DNA of 64,000 nt from Daphnia carinata (Eukaryota; Arthropoda; Branchiopoda; Diplostraca; Daphniidae). The stretch lies in contig NC_081337.1 of the NCBI RefSeq assembly GCF_022539665.2, positions 1,774,679 through 1,838,678 on the forward strand. The letters run 5' to 3'. The position numbers and the translations under genes were made by a program. A model generated the notes under the pieces. That model ran no database searches. It was not told the DNA's origin and saw nothing but the letters and a program-made list of their open reading frames with translations. Shown here piece by piece: positions 1-10,742 of the stretch (position 1 is its first letter; every line of letters starts with the position of its first letter).

Positions 1-2621
1 AATTGCAATTTTCATCGTAATGAAAAGATGCGAGTGCTGTTCTCACCGAAAAATGTTACCCCGAAAAAAAAATAGCAACATTCCCCGTTGTAGGGGCATA
101 AATTGGTGTTTTTTTTCAAATATAAATTACACGCTTGGCGAACGTATACAGATACATTTTTTAACATTTCCCAATACAGTTAGATTTTCACCCCTTTTTG
201 ACACTAGAATCGATTAAATAGATTTGAAAACAAGAAAATGAGAGCTGAGGCACAAAAATTGCACCAACACCTACTACTCCCCCCTACATCTCAATTATGT
301 TTGTAAAAAGTAGGGAAGACTTGATAGATTATGACGTTCTTAAAAGTAAACTGATCACAATTGTAAAACCTTAGCTTTTACTATTCGGTATCCTTTAAAC
401 CATATGTTACTTTTAGTGCGTTGAGTTTCTTTTGACGCGAAATTCGTTTACCATTGTTTCATTTGAATTTTCTAATGAGGATTGGTGTCCCACTACCGTC
501 TGCCAAATTGGGATGAAAAAGTAGCTACAAGCTGTCCGATGAAAAAAAAAACTGCATTTGATGATTTACACAAAGACAGGTATCATTGGCAAAATGACAT
601 GTAAATCCTCACAGCATTAAGATTTGGCTTTGCTAAAACGACGCCGATATCCAGTATGCGAAAATGAATGTTGCATAAATTGCTTGTTTCCTTCCAACCG
701 TTGATGTCGAATTTCGTTCGCTGAACTCCCAATTCAAATGTGTTCAAGATAAATTTAGAAAACCTAAAGACAGTGGTCAATGTTTCAGTTAACTGTATAG
801 CTTATAAAAATAAATTGTGGCTTTGCATGAAATGTGTACAATGCAACACGGAAAGAACCAAAAGAACTCCAGCTAGAGAACTACAGGCAGAGAACTTGAA
901 AATAATAAACCAATGCAACATCCTAGGAGACAAGCCATTTATGAAGATTAATGAAATCATATTTAGTTTGTAAATAATAGAGATGTATATTTAATTTAAG
1001 GAACTTGTGGCTGATGACATTTTCTCAGGGTTTAAAATTTAATACTTTTTTGATCGATACCACGAATAAGTCGGTTGTAGTATTAAAGCTATGATGGAAG
1101 ATCGATCGGTTTGTTACTGTAATATTTTGAAATTTCCAACAATTTTTCCGTTTACCTTAAAGCCGACAAAAACCATCACTAAAATTATGGACAAAGATGT
1201 ATGCTATATTGGAAATCTTCCGGCGAAGAAATTTTCAAGTATGACTGCAATGACATGATGCTTAAAATCTTGGAAAGAGGATTACTTAAACATATCACAA
1301 ATGCTGTTAACGCATTACAAATGATTGCAGAAAATCAAATAACAATCCTAATGTACAGAGGAACTATAATTTTAACACAGCCCATACTTATATTTTTCAA
1401 AAATATAAAGACAATTCACAATATTTATTTAAAAAATCGCTAAACTACCTGTCTGGTAAGCCATATATAATGTGCAACACCGCCATAACAGGGACATTTC
1501 CCGCTGGTTTTTATTCACGCCATGGAACATTACTTTGTTACCTATCGATCCTTTATGTGTAAGAAATGTAGTTACAAGCTGTACACGGTGACCACCAACA
1601 TTTAACATCCCGTGGGCTATTTCTAACGCCTTTGCTAAGCAACAAAAAAGCAACCAATAAAAAACCTGTCAACATTGCTTTAGAAGGTGGCTATGGCAAG
1701 TTATGTGCAACACGGCGAAGGCTATATTTCGTTGTCAATCAAGAATGCCTTCCAATAAAATGCCATCTAAAAACAAGGTGACTGACAGTAGTCGATTGGT
1801 TTTTATTTATATTTTTTTTTCTTAAACTATGTTCTCGTTATATTATTCAACAACCCGCCATGGAAAAATTCAATTGTACCTTTATTTCTTACTATTAAAA
1901 AAAAAAATTTCTAACTAAAATTTTTTTGTTTCGTTGGAATTCATTGAGTAAAAAAATTAATGGTATTGCCTATGACACTACGTATGCATTTTCCTTACGT
2001 GTATAATACTAGAAATTTCGTCATTTTATGAAAACACATTAAATGCAATTGATGCAGAGAATTTATTTTGTCTCCATTCCTTGTAGGTTTGTTATCACGA
2101 TAGATTATTTTAATCAAAAAATTTTATATTTCTAAAATACCGCTGAGCAAAGTAAGGTGGCATCTGGTGGGGATAGATTGCCCAACATTCGGCACATAAC
2201 TGATGTGAAGACTTATTACAGTAGGAAGGTGGGTGAACTGTCCGATCAAAGATGTCCGAATAATTCAAACTTGATTCTTCTGGGGTCGTCTTCCGAACTC
2301 CGACTTCGAAGTCAAGTAAGAAACTTGATTTAAATTGGCTTAAGCCAAGTTAGTCTAAATAGAAGTCGGTCTTTAAGCTTATAATTTTCCAGAAATATAT
2401 GCTCATCAAAAAATTGTACTTCACGTTTGAACACCTGACTTTTTGTTTTGTTTCGATACTAACTTTACTTGTACCATGGGCGTGCCTCGCCAAGTCACTT
2501 TCTCATGTCGTCACCAGAACATAGTCAATTACATAAATAATCCGTACACCTTAACTAAGCAATAACGAGTTTTTTCTTTCCGATCTGAGAAGTATAGTGA
2601 ATTGTTAAGTATTGTAAGTAG
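1..2621. other. AT-rich intergenic DNA, no gene recognised
   Basis: I see only short open frames (under 85 codons) with no recognisable domain, splice pattern or RNA fold. Homopolymer A and T runs are frequent. Two perfect palindromes occur close together, GACTTCGAAGTC near 2302 and TTGGCTTAAGCCAA at 2335-2348; I cannot assign them a role. Confidence 0.6.
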
Positions 2622-2810
2622 GGGAGGTAGGGCGTGGTTGGAACACAAAACTTATTTTTGTTCCGTACGATTACAAAAATCGTCCAAGTAAACTAAAAAA
2701 TATATAGATTTGTAGCTAATTATCTCAGCTACATAACCGTATTTTTTTTGGGTGGGTTCGGCAAAGATTAACATCTGCTATGCGTAAAAAACTGGAGGTA
2801 CCCCAAGTTG

Positions 2811-3757
2811 TTTCAATTGCCAATTCTACTCGGCAATTGAAACAGGGCGTCTGGGCAATTGAAACGTGGGTTTTCCCATAAGAGAGCTCCCGATTTTATG
2901 AAGAAACTAAAATGGCGATATCTCAGAATCTGGGATACGTATTTTGATGAATTTTTTACAGTAATATAGAGAATCTTAATCTTTATTTTTTAAGATATTT
3001 TATAACTTTCTATACTAACTAAATATTTTTTAAATGAATTTTAGTAGTTTTCTGAATTAGGTTCAGAAAACCGTCAGTAATTCAAAGAACGGGTAATAGT
3101 ATGGAGATCAAATTTTTATAATCGAATATTGCATGTCCAGCCTTACATCATAATTGTTGTTAATGTCCTTAATTTAATTTTTAAAATTTAATTTCTTTCG
3201 TCAACGTTGTAAATAAAAGCGCAAACATTGTGGCAGACGACAAATGCCAGCCACCCAGCAGACGAAATAAAACACAAAATAAACAATAATTGAAAAAAGA
3301 GCTCTGCTAATACGCTGCGTAGGGAACACTGTTGCCAGACTACATTAAAGGAGACGCGCATACGGAAGGGTCGCAATTGGAACAAGGTGTTCCAACTGCT
3401 CCGACCATGGGTCTTCACGGAGTTTTAATGTTTATGGGGGATAAAATTTAGCTAGGAAAAAATTAATGTTATCAATTTATAGCTTAATGAACGACGAACG
3501 ATTTAAGACCTTTTTTAATGATTTTCTCCATCGTTTTAGATGTGAAAACGAAAAAATTGCCTGCGAAAAAACAAAAAATGGACAGTCAAAAAACAATTTT
3601 CAGGGATAACTCGAAAACGTTTGGAGTCTAAAGCCTCCAATTTTTTCTAAAAATGTAGAACCCTAATTCCCGTTATTTCAAATTTTTTAAACGAAATCTC
3701 TTGCATACTTTAAGTGGTAGAATTTTTGTTTCAATTGCCGCGTGTTCCAATTGAAAG
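2811..3757. repeat. Dispersed cluster of CAATTG-centred motifs
   Basis: Six copies of a short motif centred on CAATTG occur in both orientations: 2811-2820, 2833-2843, 2855-2865, 3373-3382, 3728-3739 and 3745-3757. Most read GCAATTGAAAC or its complement. The left side of the cluster lies just after GTGGTTGGAACAC (about 2635) and the right side contains GTGTTCCAATTG, so the two outer edges are loosely inverted. This resembles sub-terminal motif clusters of non-autonomous DNA transposons, but I cannot define ends or a target-site duplication. Confidence 0.3.
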
Positions 3758-3948
3758 TTAGATAAATATTGTCTGCATGAGTATATTATAATTAATACTA
3801 ATCATGCAAACATTTTATTTAACATGAATGAAATAGCTAACCAGAAAATTTGCTTTTAATCAATTTACAAGCACTAACTAGGACGATTGAAGTTTTCAAT
3901 GAAATGTGCAAAAAACATTGTAATTTTTGTAAATTATTATTAAACTGT

Positions 3949-4020
3949 GGGGTTGTAACTCAGTGGTAGAGTGTTCGATTTGCATGTGAAAAGTCCGGAG
4001 TTCAATCCTCCGCAACTCCA
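3949..4020 (+). tRNA. tRNA-Ala (anticodon TGC), copy 1, possibly degenerate
   Basis: This 72 nt sequence folds as a cloverleaf. The acceptor GGGGTTG pairs with CAACTCC and includes the G3-U70 wobble that is the alanine identity element. The D stem is ACTC/GAGT, the anticodon loop is TTTGCAT with TGC at 3981-3983, and the T arm is CGGAG-TTCAATC-CTCCG followed by discriminator A. The anticodon stem TTCGA/GTGAA has a G-U and one mismatch at its loop end, so this copy is weaker than the second. Position 10 is A where the A box normally has G, in both copies. No intron. It may be a functional gene or a decaying one. Confidence 0.75.
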
Positions 4021-4557
4021 ATAAAAAATAAGTTAAAGATTGATAGAGAATACGTCCAAGTTTACTCTTTAAAGAACAATATTTTGAATTATTTGGCTAT
4101 ATAAATGTTAGACCAATAAATGCAGCACTCAAATAAAATTAAGTGTAATTTATATCTGAAAATGATAAAATGGAATAATGCGACAAAAGAAACCAGAATA
4201 ATAAAAGTTAATAAAATAAATTACCAAAAAACGTCATCATTTCAATAAGCTTGACAATTTTTTCAAGCGGTTGTAACCAATACATCAAAACAAAGATACC
4301 AATTGAAAGAAACACGACTGCAACATTATCAACGATTTTAGAAGGCTAGTAACAAATTAAAGCTATAAGTATTGTTTATATTTTTGGTATATTATAATAA
4401 ATACCAAGCATGCATACATTTTATTTAAGATAAATGAAAAAGCTAACCAGAAAATTTGCTTTTAATCTATTTACAAGCACTAACTAGGACGACTGAAGTT
4501 TTTGAATGAAATGGGCAAAAAAAACGTTGTAATTTGTGTAAATTCTTTTCAAAATAT

Positions 4558-4629
4558 GGGGTTGTAACTCAGTGGTAGAGTGTTTGCTTTGCATGCGAAA
4601 AGTCTGGAGTTCAATCCTCCGCAACTCCA
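4558..4629 (+). tRNA. tRNA-Ala (anticodon TGC), copy 2
   Basis: Second member of the tandem pair. All four stems form. The acceptor and D stem match copy 1, the anticodon stem TTTGC/GCGAA is complete (one G-U), the anticodon TGC lies at 4590-4592, and the T stem TGGAG/CTCCG has one G-U closing pair. G3-U70 is present, so alanine identity is well supported. The A-box change shared with copy 1 (TAAC in place of the usual TRGC) arose before the duplication and could reduce RNA polymerase III transcription. This is the better candidate for a working gene. Confidence 0.82.
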
Positions 4630-5174
4630 AATAAGTATTTGGTGATAGCTGAAATTTGTAATTCGCGTTGTGGAAAACGAAACTTTTCAGTCCCATTTTT
4701 ACAAGCTTAGAAAATATTGCAATTAGCAGATTATTCCAACAATGTTAATAAGGTTTGATAGAGACTACGTCCAAGTTGATCATTTAAAGAACAATATTTT
4801 GCATTATTTGTAGGTTACATAAATGATAGGTCCATAAGTGCAGCGCTCATATAAAATTAAGTGTAATTTTTATCTGAAAATAATGTAAATGGATAATAAA
4901 AAAAACAACCGGAGCTCTGTTGTTGAAAAAAGAAGTACAAACCCATTCTTTAAAAGCCATCTATACCTCCTAGGTAGAAAGTAAAGCAGAAACCGTCATC
5001 ATCTCGGTCGCTCCTGTTTAACCATCTACCCCAATTGGATGGCAGCTCGATTGAATTTCGTCATGGAATCGCTTGCTTTCAAGAACCGTCTATATACTAA
5101 GGTTTATCTACAAGGGTCGTCCCACAAAGAGAACACAAATGAAAATCCTATCCAGAAAGAAGACGAAAAAAAAT

Positions 5175-5219
5175 AATGGTAGACCATTTATCCCACTAAC
5201 GAATTAATGGTAGACCATT
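5175..5219. repeat. Two copies of a 14 bp perfect palindrome
   Basis: AATGGTAGACCATT occurs at 5175-5188 and again at 5206-5219, each copy a perfect inverted repeat around AG and followed by T. The 31 bp spacing is about three helical turns. I know no factor that binds it. Confidence 0.5.
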
Positions 5220-5367
5220 TAAAAGGAAATGATAAAAACGGAGCTGCATATTTATAGGCATCTCCACAAAGAAATTTATTTAAAAGCGTTTCAAGAACTA
5301 CAAGACAGGCAACAATCACACCACAAGGAAAAAAATTGCCGCACTCCGTTCCAAATGGGATGAATGA

Positions 5368-5589
5368 GACCAATTAATCAAAGGGACAGGAAGGGTCGAG
5401 TTAGCGCTGAGAGACAGGGATATTGAACCTCCCATCCTATTGCTCGCTTATCATCCAATCGTAAAGTTAATCATCCAACACAGACATGTCTCACGGAAAC
5501 ATGCTGGAGTGAAAACCACCCTTTTGCGCTCTCATAGTCCTATTTACCATCCCGTACAAGAGAGCCAAAGTAGCCCCATTTATTACTAG
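5368..5589 (+). pseudogene. BEL/Pao-type retrotransposon integrase N-terminal relic
   Basis: An open stretch of about 73 codons (stop TGA just upstream, TAG at 5587-5589) reads GRVELALRDRDIEP, then PILLLAYHPIVKLIIQHRH, then HAGVKTTLLRS. The arrangement GR-x-L, HPI, LI-x3-H and HAG(V/Q) is the signature of the zinc-binding segment at the N-terminus of BEL/Pao integrases, which reads roughly HPxxLP-x6-LI-x4-H-x4-HxGxQ. A second frame just upstream (about 5265-5350, with KEIYLKAFQELQ) may be preceding polyprotein after a frameshift. No catalytic core or LTR can be recognised around it, so this is a dead fragment. The family call rests on memory of the motif, not a search. Confidence 0.5.
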
Positions 5590-5849
5590 CCCTCTCGACT
5601 GTCCGGAAACTTTTTGCGAGTTTTCCATTCGCGGGCAAGGCCCCTTTAAATTGCAACATAGAATCGTACAACGCGTTGGACCGTTTCACAGAGTTCAGCA
5701 AAACGTTTCGGCCAAGCGGTTTAGCGTGAAGCCACCCAGAGATCCTGCCGGCCAAAAGTGCAAGGATTTGTGTACACACGGCCAAAGCGTTGCCTTTTTA
5801 CTAGTGATATTTCCCCCTGCCAACCCCGAGTTCCCCATCCCGCGATGAT

Positions 5850-7130
5850 TCAAAAATACAAACATCAGTCTAAAAATCAGTGTAAATACTTCACTCCGAC
5901 GAAACGGCTACAGGTTGTGATGAAAAGTGCATCGACAGGAAAAAAAAGGTCGTACTATATTATTTCATGAATGGAAGGTAATAGTAATGAATATCTTGTT
6001 ACTTCTAATATTTTACATCGGGCTTTGCTACTCTATTTCTCGCAGGAGAAATATTCAAAGACTACAAATAAAAAATCATCCTCAAACTTCAACTCTCGAA
6101 GAAGTCTAAATGCAGTGCTAAACACTAAGGTATTTAATTTGTACTATGTGACAAGATTATCTTTGAAAATTTATCAATGCCATTTGTTTCATTGTTTAGA
6201 TGAGCCAATTGAGTAAGAGAACAATGCCCATATGCCGGTACTTCAGATTTCCAAGAATGAAGTTGTGTATTCCAACCACATAAGTATTTATGGATTAATT
6301 GCAACACCCTTGCTTGCATTTCAAGTTGGACCACCTTTTTGCAATGTCGTGGACAAAATATATTGATGACAATAACCAAAACGGGGTATGAGATCCTACT
6401 GCGTTACAAGTTGAGGAAATTTTATCAGGTATCCAGCCCGATGTCTGCAAAAAGCTTGACACTTTTTCCAAGTAAGTTATTAAGAACCATTCTCTTACAT
6501 CTTGCATCGTAAGTAAATTTACTGCATGTAGACATCGGCTGTTAAAAATTATCTTAATAACTCTTCATAGGAACATGACTTGCATTCTGGATACCCAGTA
6601 CCTACCGCTGGATCAACTAATGAAAAGAAAAAGTACGTTCGTGAGGCAAAAGAAGTTCCAAATGACATCGATGTAAGTATGTATTTAAACCAATTTTCGT
6701 GTCCATTAATTGCCCATGTCAGCCCGGCCAGCGAAAGTATATTTTGCATGCAGACTGTTATTTGTATCAAATTTCATGTTCCTTTTTGTTGCCATAGCTG
6801 TAAAAAAATCTCTGTCTCTCCAACACCTAGTTAATCAAATCCAAGAACGGAATGGCAAATAAACGTTTTCAGAAGGTGAATACAACAATTGAGGAAAATG
6901 AAAACGTTGCCAAGTTAACTGCAATAATATAGTTCTGCCACATCGTTACGAACGAAACCTATTATGTACCTAACGTTGCATGGTAAAGTAAGTATTTTAC
7001 ACTTATTGTCAATGTGCGGAGTAAATTATTGAAAATTCAATTTGAGGAATTTTCAGCTGACAACTCTCGTTCCTCTAAGTATAGCGGAGAATGAAATCAT
7101 TGGTGGAGCACGAAGGCAAGGTAAATCTAA
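5850..7130 (+). other. Candidate exon remnants of an unrecognised plus-strand gene
   Basis: Several short open stretches are flanked by credible splice sites: 6046-6129 (after CGCAG, before GTATTT), about 6429-6470 (after TTATCAG, before GTAAGTT), about 6571-6672 (after TTCATAG, before GTAAGTATG), about 6831-6930 (after CACCTAG) and about 7058-7120 (after TTTTCAG, before GTAAATC). Some keep long open frames, for example one containing NGMANKRFQKVNTTIEENEN, but phases do not chain cleanly and stops intervene. I recognise no family. It may be a decayed gene or chance. Confidence 0.2.
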
Positions 7131-7746
7131 TATTAAATTAGTGCTTTTGTAAAATTTCTTTTAAATGTTTTTATTACATTTCAAAGGTCTTAAAAGTAGT
7201 GAAACGAGCCAGCACTTGAAGTCTTTCAAAACTGCTTCGTGTCTGGTGCTGTAAAAGTGAACAGAAATCTCAATTACTGCTAAAAATAGTATTAACCGTA
7301 CAATGTTTCCTATTCGGAATTCAATTCGATTGAATTTCCCTCCACCAAGAACTGCCCTGTTAAATTTCTCGCTCATGTAAACGGAATTTTTAGGATGTCA
7401 TTTAATCCCGAATGCCATATGTACGTTTAAACTAGAAATGAATTTTATAATAAACGGAAAGCAGTGTATGGTTGCACAATCAAAATTTTTCCGTATTTTA
7501 GTTAAACTCCGACTATTACAACTGGTAAGTAAAGCCGTATGCTATTAAATCTAAACAAAAAAATCGAATTAATAAATTCCAATCCTTGAAAATGTTGTCT
7601 GATTCGGCGGTGGTTGGTGAAAGTTTTTTTCAATATTCTGGTTATTAAATCTCAAAATTAAATAGATTTTTGCAATCACGAGATGCATAGGCTCGCTTCG
7701 ATTCCAATAAGTGCATTTTGTTTTTTTCAGTAATAGAGAAAAAAAA

Positions 7747-7899
7747 AATTATCAATTTAGGCTCTATCATAAGTTAAAATTTCCGAAATTTAACAGAAAT
7801 GGTTAGCATTTTTTCCTTCTCAATTTCTCATTTTTATTTTTACAATTTTTTTATTTTTTCATTAATTTTTAACATATGATAGAGCCTAAATTAATAATT
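7747..7899. mobile_element. Foldback/MITE-like element with ~35 bp terminal inverted repeats
   Basis: The left arm 7747-7781 and right arm 7864-7899 are inverted copies with only about two mismatches and one indel, sharing the core AATTTAGGCTCTATCATA. The ~82 bp between arms is A/T-rich and non-coding. The outermost bases are AATTAT...ATAATT, so ends and any target-site duplication are blurred by the AT-rich context. Size and structure fit a miniature inverted-repeat element or a stable hairpin; no transposase is present. Confidence 0.6.
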
Positions 7900-8249
7900 T
7901 ATATTTTAGCCTTCATTTTAAAGAAAGGGAAAGACAGCTAAAGTTCCAAAGTTTGCGACACTCGTTGGGGGGTTATTCCTTATTAATGCTAAGCAAAAAA
8001 GCATTTATTGGAATTCTTATCATCTCAAGCATCTAGCGATATCCAAAAATTCTTTTTATTTGGACTTTTTGATAGAATTTATGAATGCTATAGATATATC
8101 AACTACCCTGAATAATAATAATTCGCTGTAAGCTGAATATCACCAGTTTGGTTATGGATTCATTCAAATTGTTCTGAATTTTCTTTTGTAAAAACGTCAA
8201 TATTTCATTTCTATCTCTTTAGATAACCTGCCAACTTCATTGTTTTTTT

Positions 8250-8310
8250 TTAATATATACGATATATATATACAATATATATTATACGATATATAAATAT
8301 ATACGATATT
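8250..8310. repeat. AT-rich microsatellite (TA/TATACGA-type)
   Basis: A low-complexity run of TATA units interspersed with TATACGATAT steps. No other signal is visible. Confidence 0.6.
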
Positions 8311-8587
8311 CTTCAGATGTTTTTGAATAACAAGTGCGATGGGAACGAACATCATCTTCTGCAAGCTACAAGATGGCACTATCGCTAGGCTTCGATACAA
8401 TATCATTGGACTGGCTATTCAAAACTGGATGGCAGAAAGCATTAAACATTGCACGCCTATTTCGAGCAATTTCATAACGTTACCATGTATTTCTTCATAG
8501 TTATCCTGGACAGCGTCACGATAGTCAAAGTTTTCTCTCTTTTTCACATTTTTTCGCACTACTAATTTGACACAAACGCGGATTGGC

Positions 8588-8703
8588 GGAGAAAAAGGCC
8601 CAACAAAAAGGCCCATACGAAAAAGGCACACACGAAAAAGGCCCACTTTTTTTCCAAATTGAAAAGTGGGCCTTTTTCTCCTTGGACTGGGCCTTTTTCT
8701 TCG
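8588..8703. repeat. Bidirectional GGGCC(T)5 motif cluster with 17 bp hairpin (family member 1)
   Basis: Four leftward units of the form GAAAAAGGCCCA (the first at 8588 begins GGAGAAAAAGGCCC) are followed by two rightward units GGGCCTTTTTCTCC and GGGCCTTTTTCTTC. Around the switch point, 8634-8650 pairs perfectly with 8662-8678, leaving an 11 nt loop. Strand-switching short repeats of this kind look like a transposon terminus or a replication fold. A second locus with the same layout, but GGACCTA(T)3CTCC units, lies at 17245-17413. I do not recognise the family. Confidence 0.65.
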
Positions 8704-9740
8704 CTTAATTTATATGTTCCAACATACTTTAATTTGTTTCCAAAACGTATTTCCCACCTCCTATTCCGTGGAAGTTGAAATGTACAAAGGTTGCTGAAAC
8801 CGTGACCTTCTATAAGGTTTGCCGATATGAAACAAAGTTAGCGTATGTACGCTAGTTAATCTTTGATTATTTATTCGGTAGCAATCTTATTTCGGATTAT
8901 GTTAGTATTTATCTATTGCTTATATCCCGTTAAATAAAGTTCACTTTTCACAATTTTTGTTTATTGAACTACTTTAGCTTCTTTAAATATAATATGAGAA
9001 ATATATGTTTTTCACACTTAGCCTTGTTCTGTCCACCCTCTTTGATCATGCCCCCCCCAGCCATTAGTCCATCTCCCTTATAACTTCCCTTTGTCGATAC
9101 TTATGCCATAGGTAAAGACCACTGATTTGTTGTGAATACGGAAACTGAATGAGTTCCGCGTGGCTTTTGTGGTTGCTGGGAACAAAGATATGTTAATACG
9201 AAGACTAGTTTATTATTATTAACATTTGATAAATAATTTTTATAGGAAGAACATTACAAACTTAAACTATCGTTTGAGATAAGGACAAATAAAAACTATT
9301 ATAATTCAATATTGATTCTCATACCATTTATTTCCTTATCACATTTCAATTCTTTTCACGATTACAAAGAGCCCAATAAATATATTAAAATCATAACCTA
9401 CTGCTATAATTATGCCAAGCGGTTACTGCTGACTGTTATCTTGGAGTGCTTTTCAGCAAAGCAATAAATAGTTCGAGCAAAACTGGAATATTCAATTTGC
9501 GTAGGAACGTCTATGAGCCACAGTTTTCTACCATGAAGGACTTTGTTTTGTGAGACTGTTATTAGTGAAGACGCTAAACCTTATAAAATGAATCTAAGAT
9601 TTTTTTTCTTAAAATTTTCCAAGATCATGGAAGGCATGCCAGTGTATTTTTTTTAAAAACTATAACGACATGGCTTGCACATGAAAGAACACGAGTTTAG
9701 CTCATCCATGAGTCAGTATCAGTATTTAATATGATAAATT
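8704..9740. other. No gene seen; AT-rich sequence downstream of motif cluster
   Basis: No open frame, RNA or repeat of note. A patch at about 8910-8945 (ATTTATCTATTGCTTA then AATAAAGTTCA) resembles 17590-17615, which lies at a similar distance from the second motif cluster. Both downstream stretches may therefore belong to one repeat family. A C-rich tract lies near 9051-9058. Confidence 0.4.
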
Positions 9741-10637
9741 TTACTTTTTTAAATTTGGTTTAATCACTTTATATTCTTCCTTTTCAGTTTCCTTTTTTTT
9801 AATGTTGGCTTTTCACTTTATCTGTTGTTATTCCTTTCTCTTTTCCTTTTCTTCGATGCGTTCAGCCCAATTTTTTTTTACTTTCTGATTTGATTTATCT
9901 CGTTTCTTAATATATTTGTCAAGCAATTCCACAGTCTTCTACCTATTGCAATACAGAAAAATTAAAAGTTTCTAACATCTTACAAATGTGTTTGTCAAAT
10001 TGATAGTTTACCTGCAATCCTTCAGCTATTTGAAGAGCACCATTTCATGCAAGTTTCTCTTCAATGCTTCTTGCATTCTCAACTTCAGCTGGGCCTACCA
10101 AGATTTTCACGTTTGGTTTAAGTTTTTTTCCATTTTAATCATTGCCACTTATTGATCTAAAGTGGTCTTTTTCAGAATGTGTGAGGGATTAAAAAATTCC
10201 ATAAAACCAAATGTGCTGATAACTAGGCAGCCTTCACGGTGGAAAATTGGTGTTGGCATTGTACTTGCTACTCTTGGTTCAGGAATTTCTGTTTCGACAA
10301 ACTCTGAAAGACCAGAGGTTGATAACACTGATGTTGCCTTGGTGGCTCGTGCAAGTTTGGCAATTCAGGACCTCTTCTTCTTATTTTTCCTTTTTAATTT
10401 GTTCTTCATTTCATCTAACTTTGATTTGGTTTTTGTCTTCTTATCAGATAAATCCAGCTTTTTCCTGAAAATCAATGGAGTAAACTGGCCGTTTTACTCA
10501 AATGTATAGGTTAACACATACCTGTGAAGTGTGTGAGTTTAGCTGTTGGACGTTCTTCCATTTCTTCAGGATTGTAAGTACGGTTCCTGGTTCCAATTTT
10601 TTGGAAAGAACTATTGTGGTCAACACCAGCTTTATTA
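9741..10637 (-). pseudogene. SURF6-like nucleolar protein pseudogene, introns retained
   Basis: On the minus strand, exon-like blocks run from 10637 down to 9741. The first, 10522-10637, has AG/GT borders and contains TRNRTYNPEEMEERP. The second, from 10464, is lysine-rich (KKLDLSDKKTKTKSK, KNKLKRKNKKK) and, past an in-frame TGA, contains IAKLARATKATS and FGFMEFFNPS. Further blocks contain AEVENARSIEEKLA, stop, NGALQIAEG, then KKRDKSNQKVKKNWAERIE and KEKRKE, stop, QQIK. This order (basic linker, F-x-F segment, KW-x-A-x3-AEG, basic W-x-ER-x-E tail) matches the C-terminal domain of SURF6/Rrp14, a ribosome-biogenesis protein. Several in-frame stops and at least one frameshift make it non-functional. 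The ~70 nt intron at about 9945-10010 shows it is not a processed copy. The family call is from memory. Confidence 0.5.
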
Positions 10638-10742
10638 CTGTAACGAAGCCAATATACGTCTTCTTATATTCTCATGCTTCCACTTATATCTTATACCTAT
10701 ATTCTCTTCTGCAACATCTTTAATAAGTAATTAGTATAAACA

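Larger units (their letters stand above)
3781..4900 (+). repeat. Tandem ~610 bp duplication containing tRNA-Ala copies
   Basis: Sequence from about 3781 to 4170 recurs from about 4386 to 4900, offset roughly 607-609 bp. Shared blocks include the TATATTATAATWAATAC stretch, GCTAACCAGAAAATTTGC, ACAAGCACTAACTAGGACGA, the tRNA itself, and the 3' flank with ACGTCCAAGTT and AAAATTAAGTGTAATTT. Copies differ by scattered substitutions and small indels, so the event is not recent. Similarity extends well outside the tRNA on both sides, which marks segmental tandem duplication and not two retroposed tRNA copies. Confidence 0.85.

Noticed and set aside
10162-10509. 115-codon plus-strand open frame
   Set aside because: It is antisense to the SURF6-like blocks. 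Its phenylalanine- and leucine-rich C-terminal part is the reverse of lysine-rich minus-strand codons.
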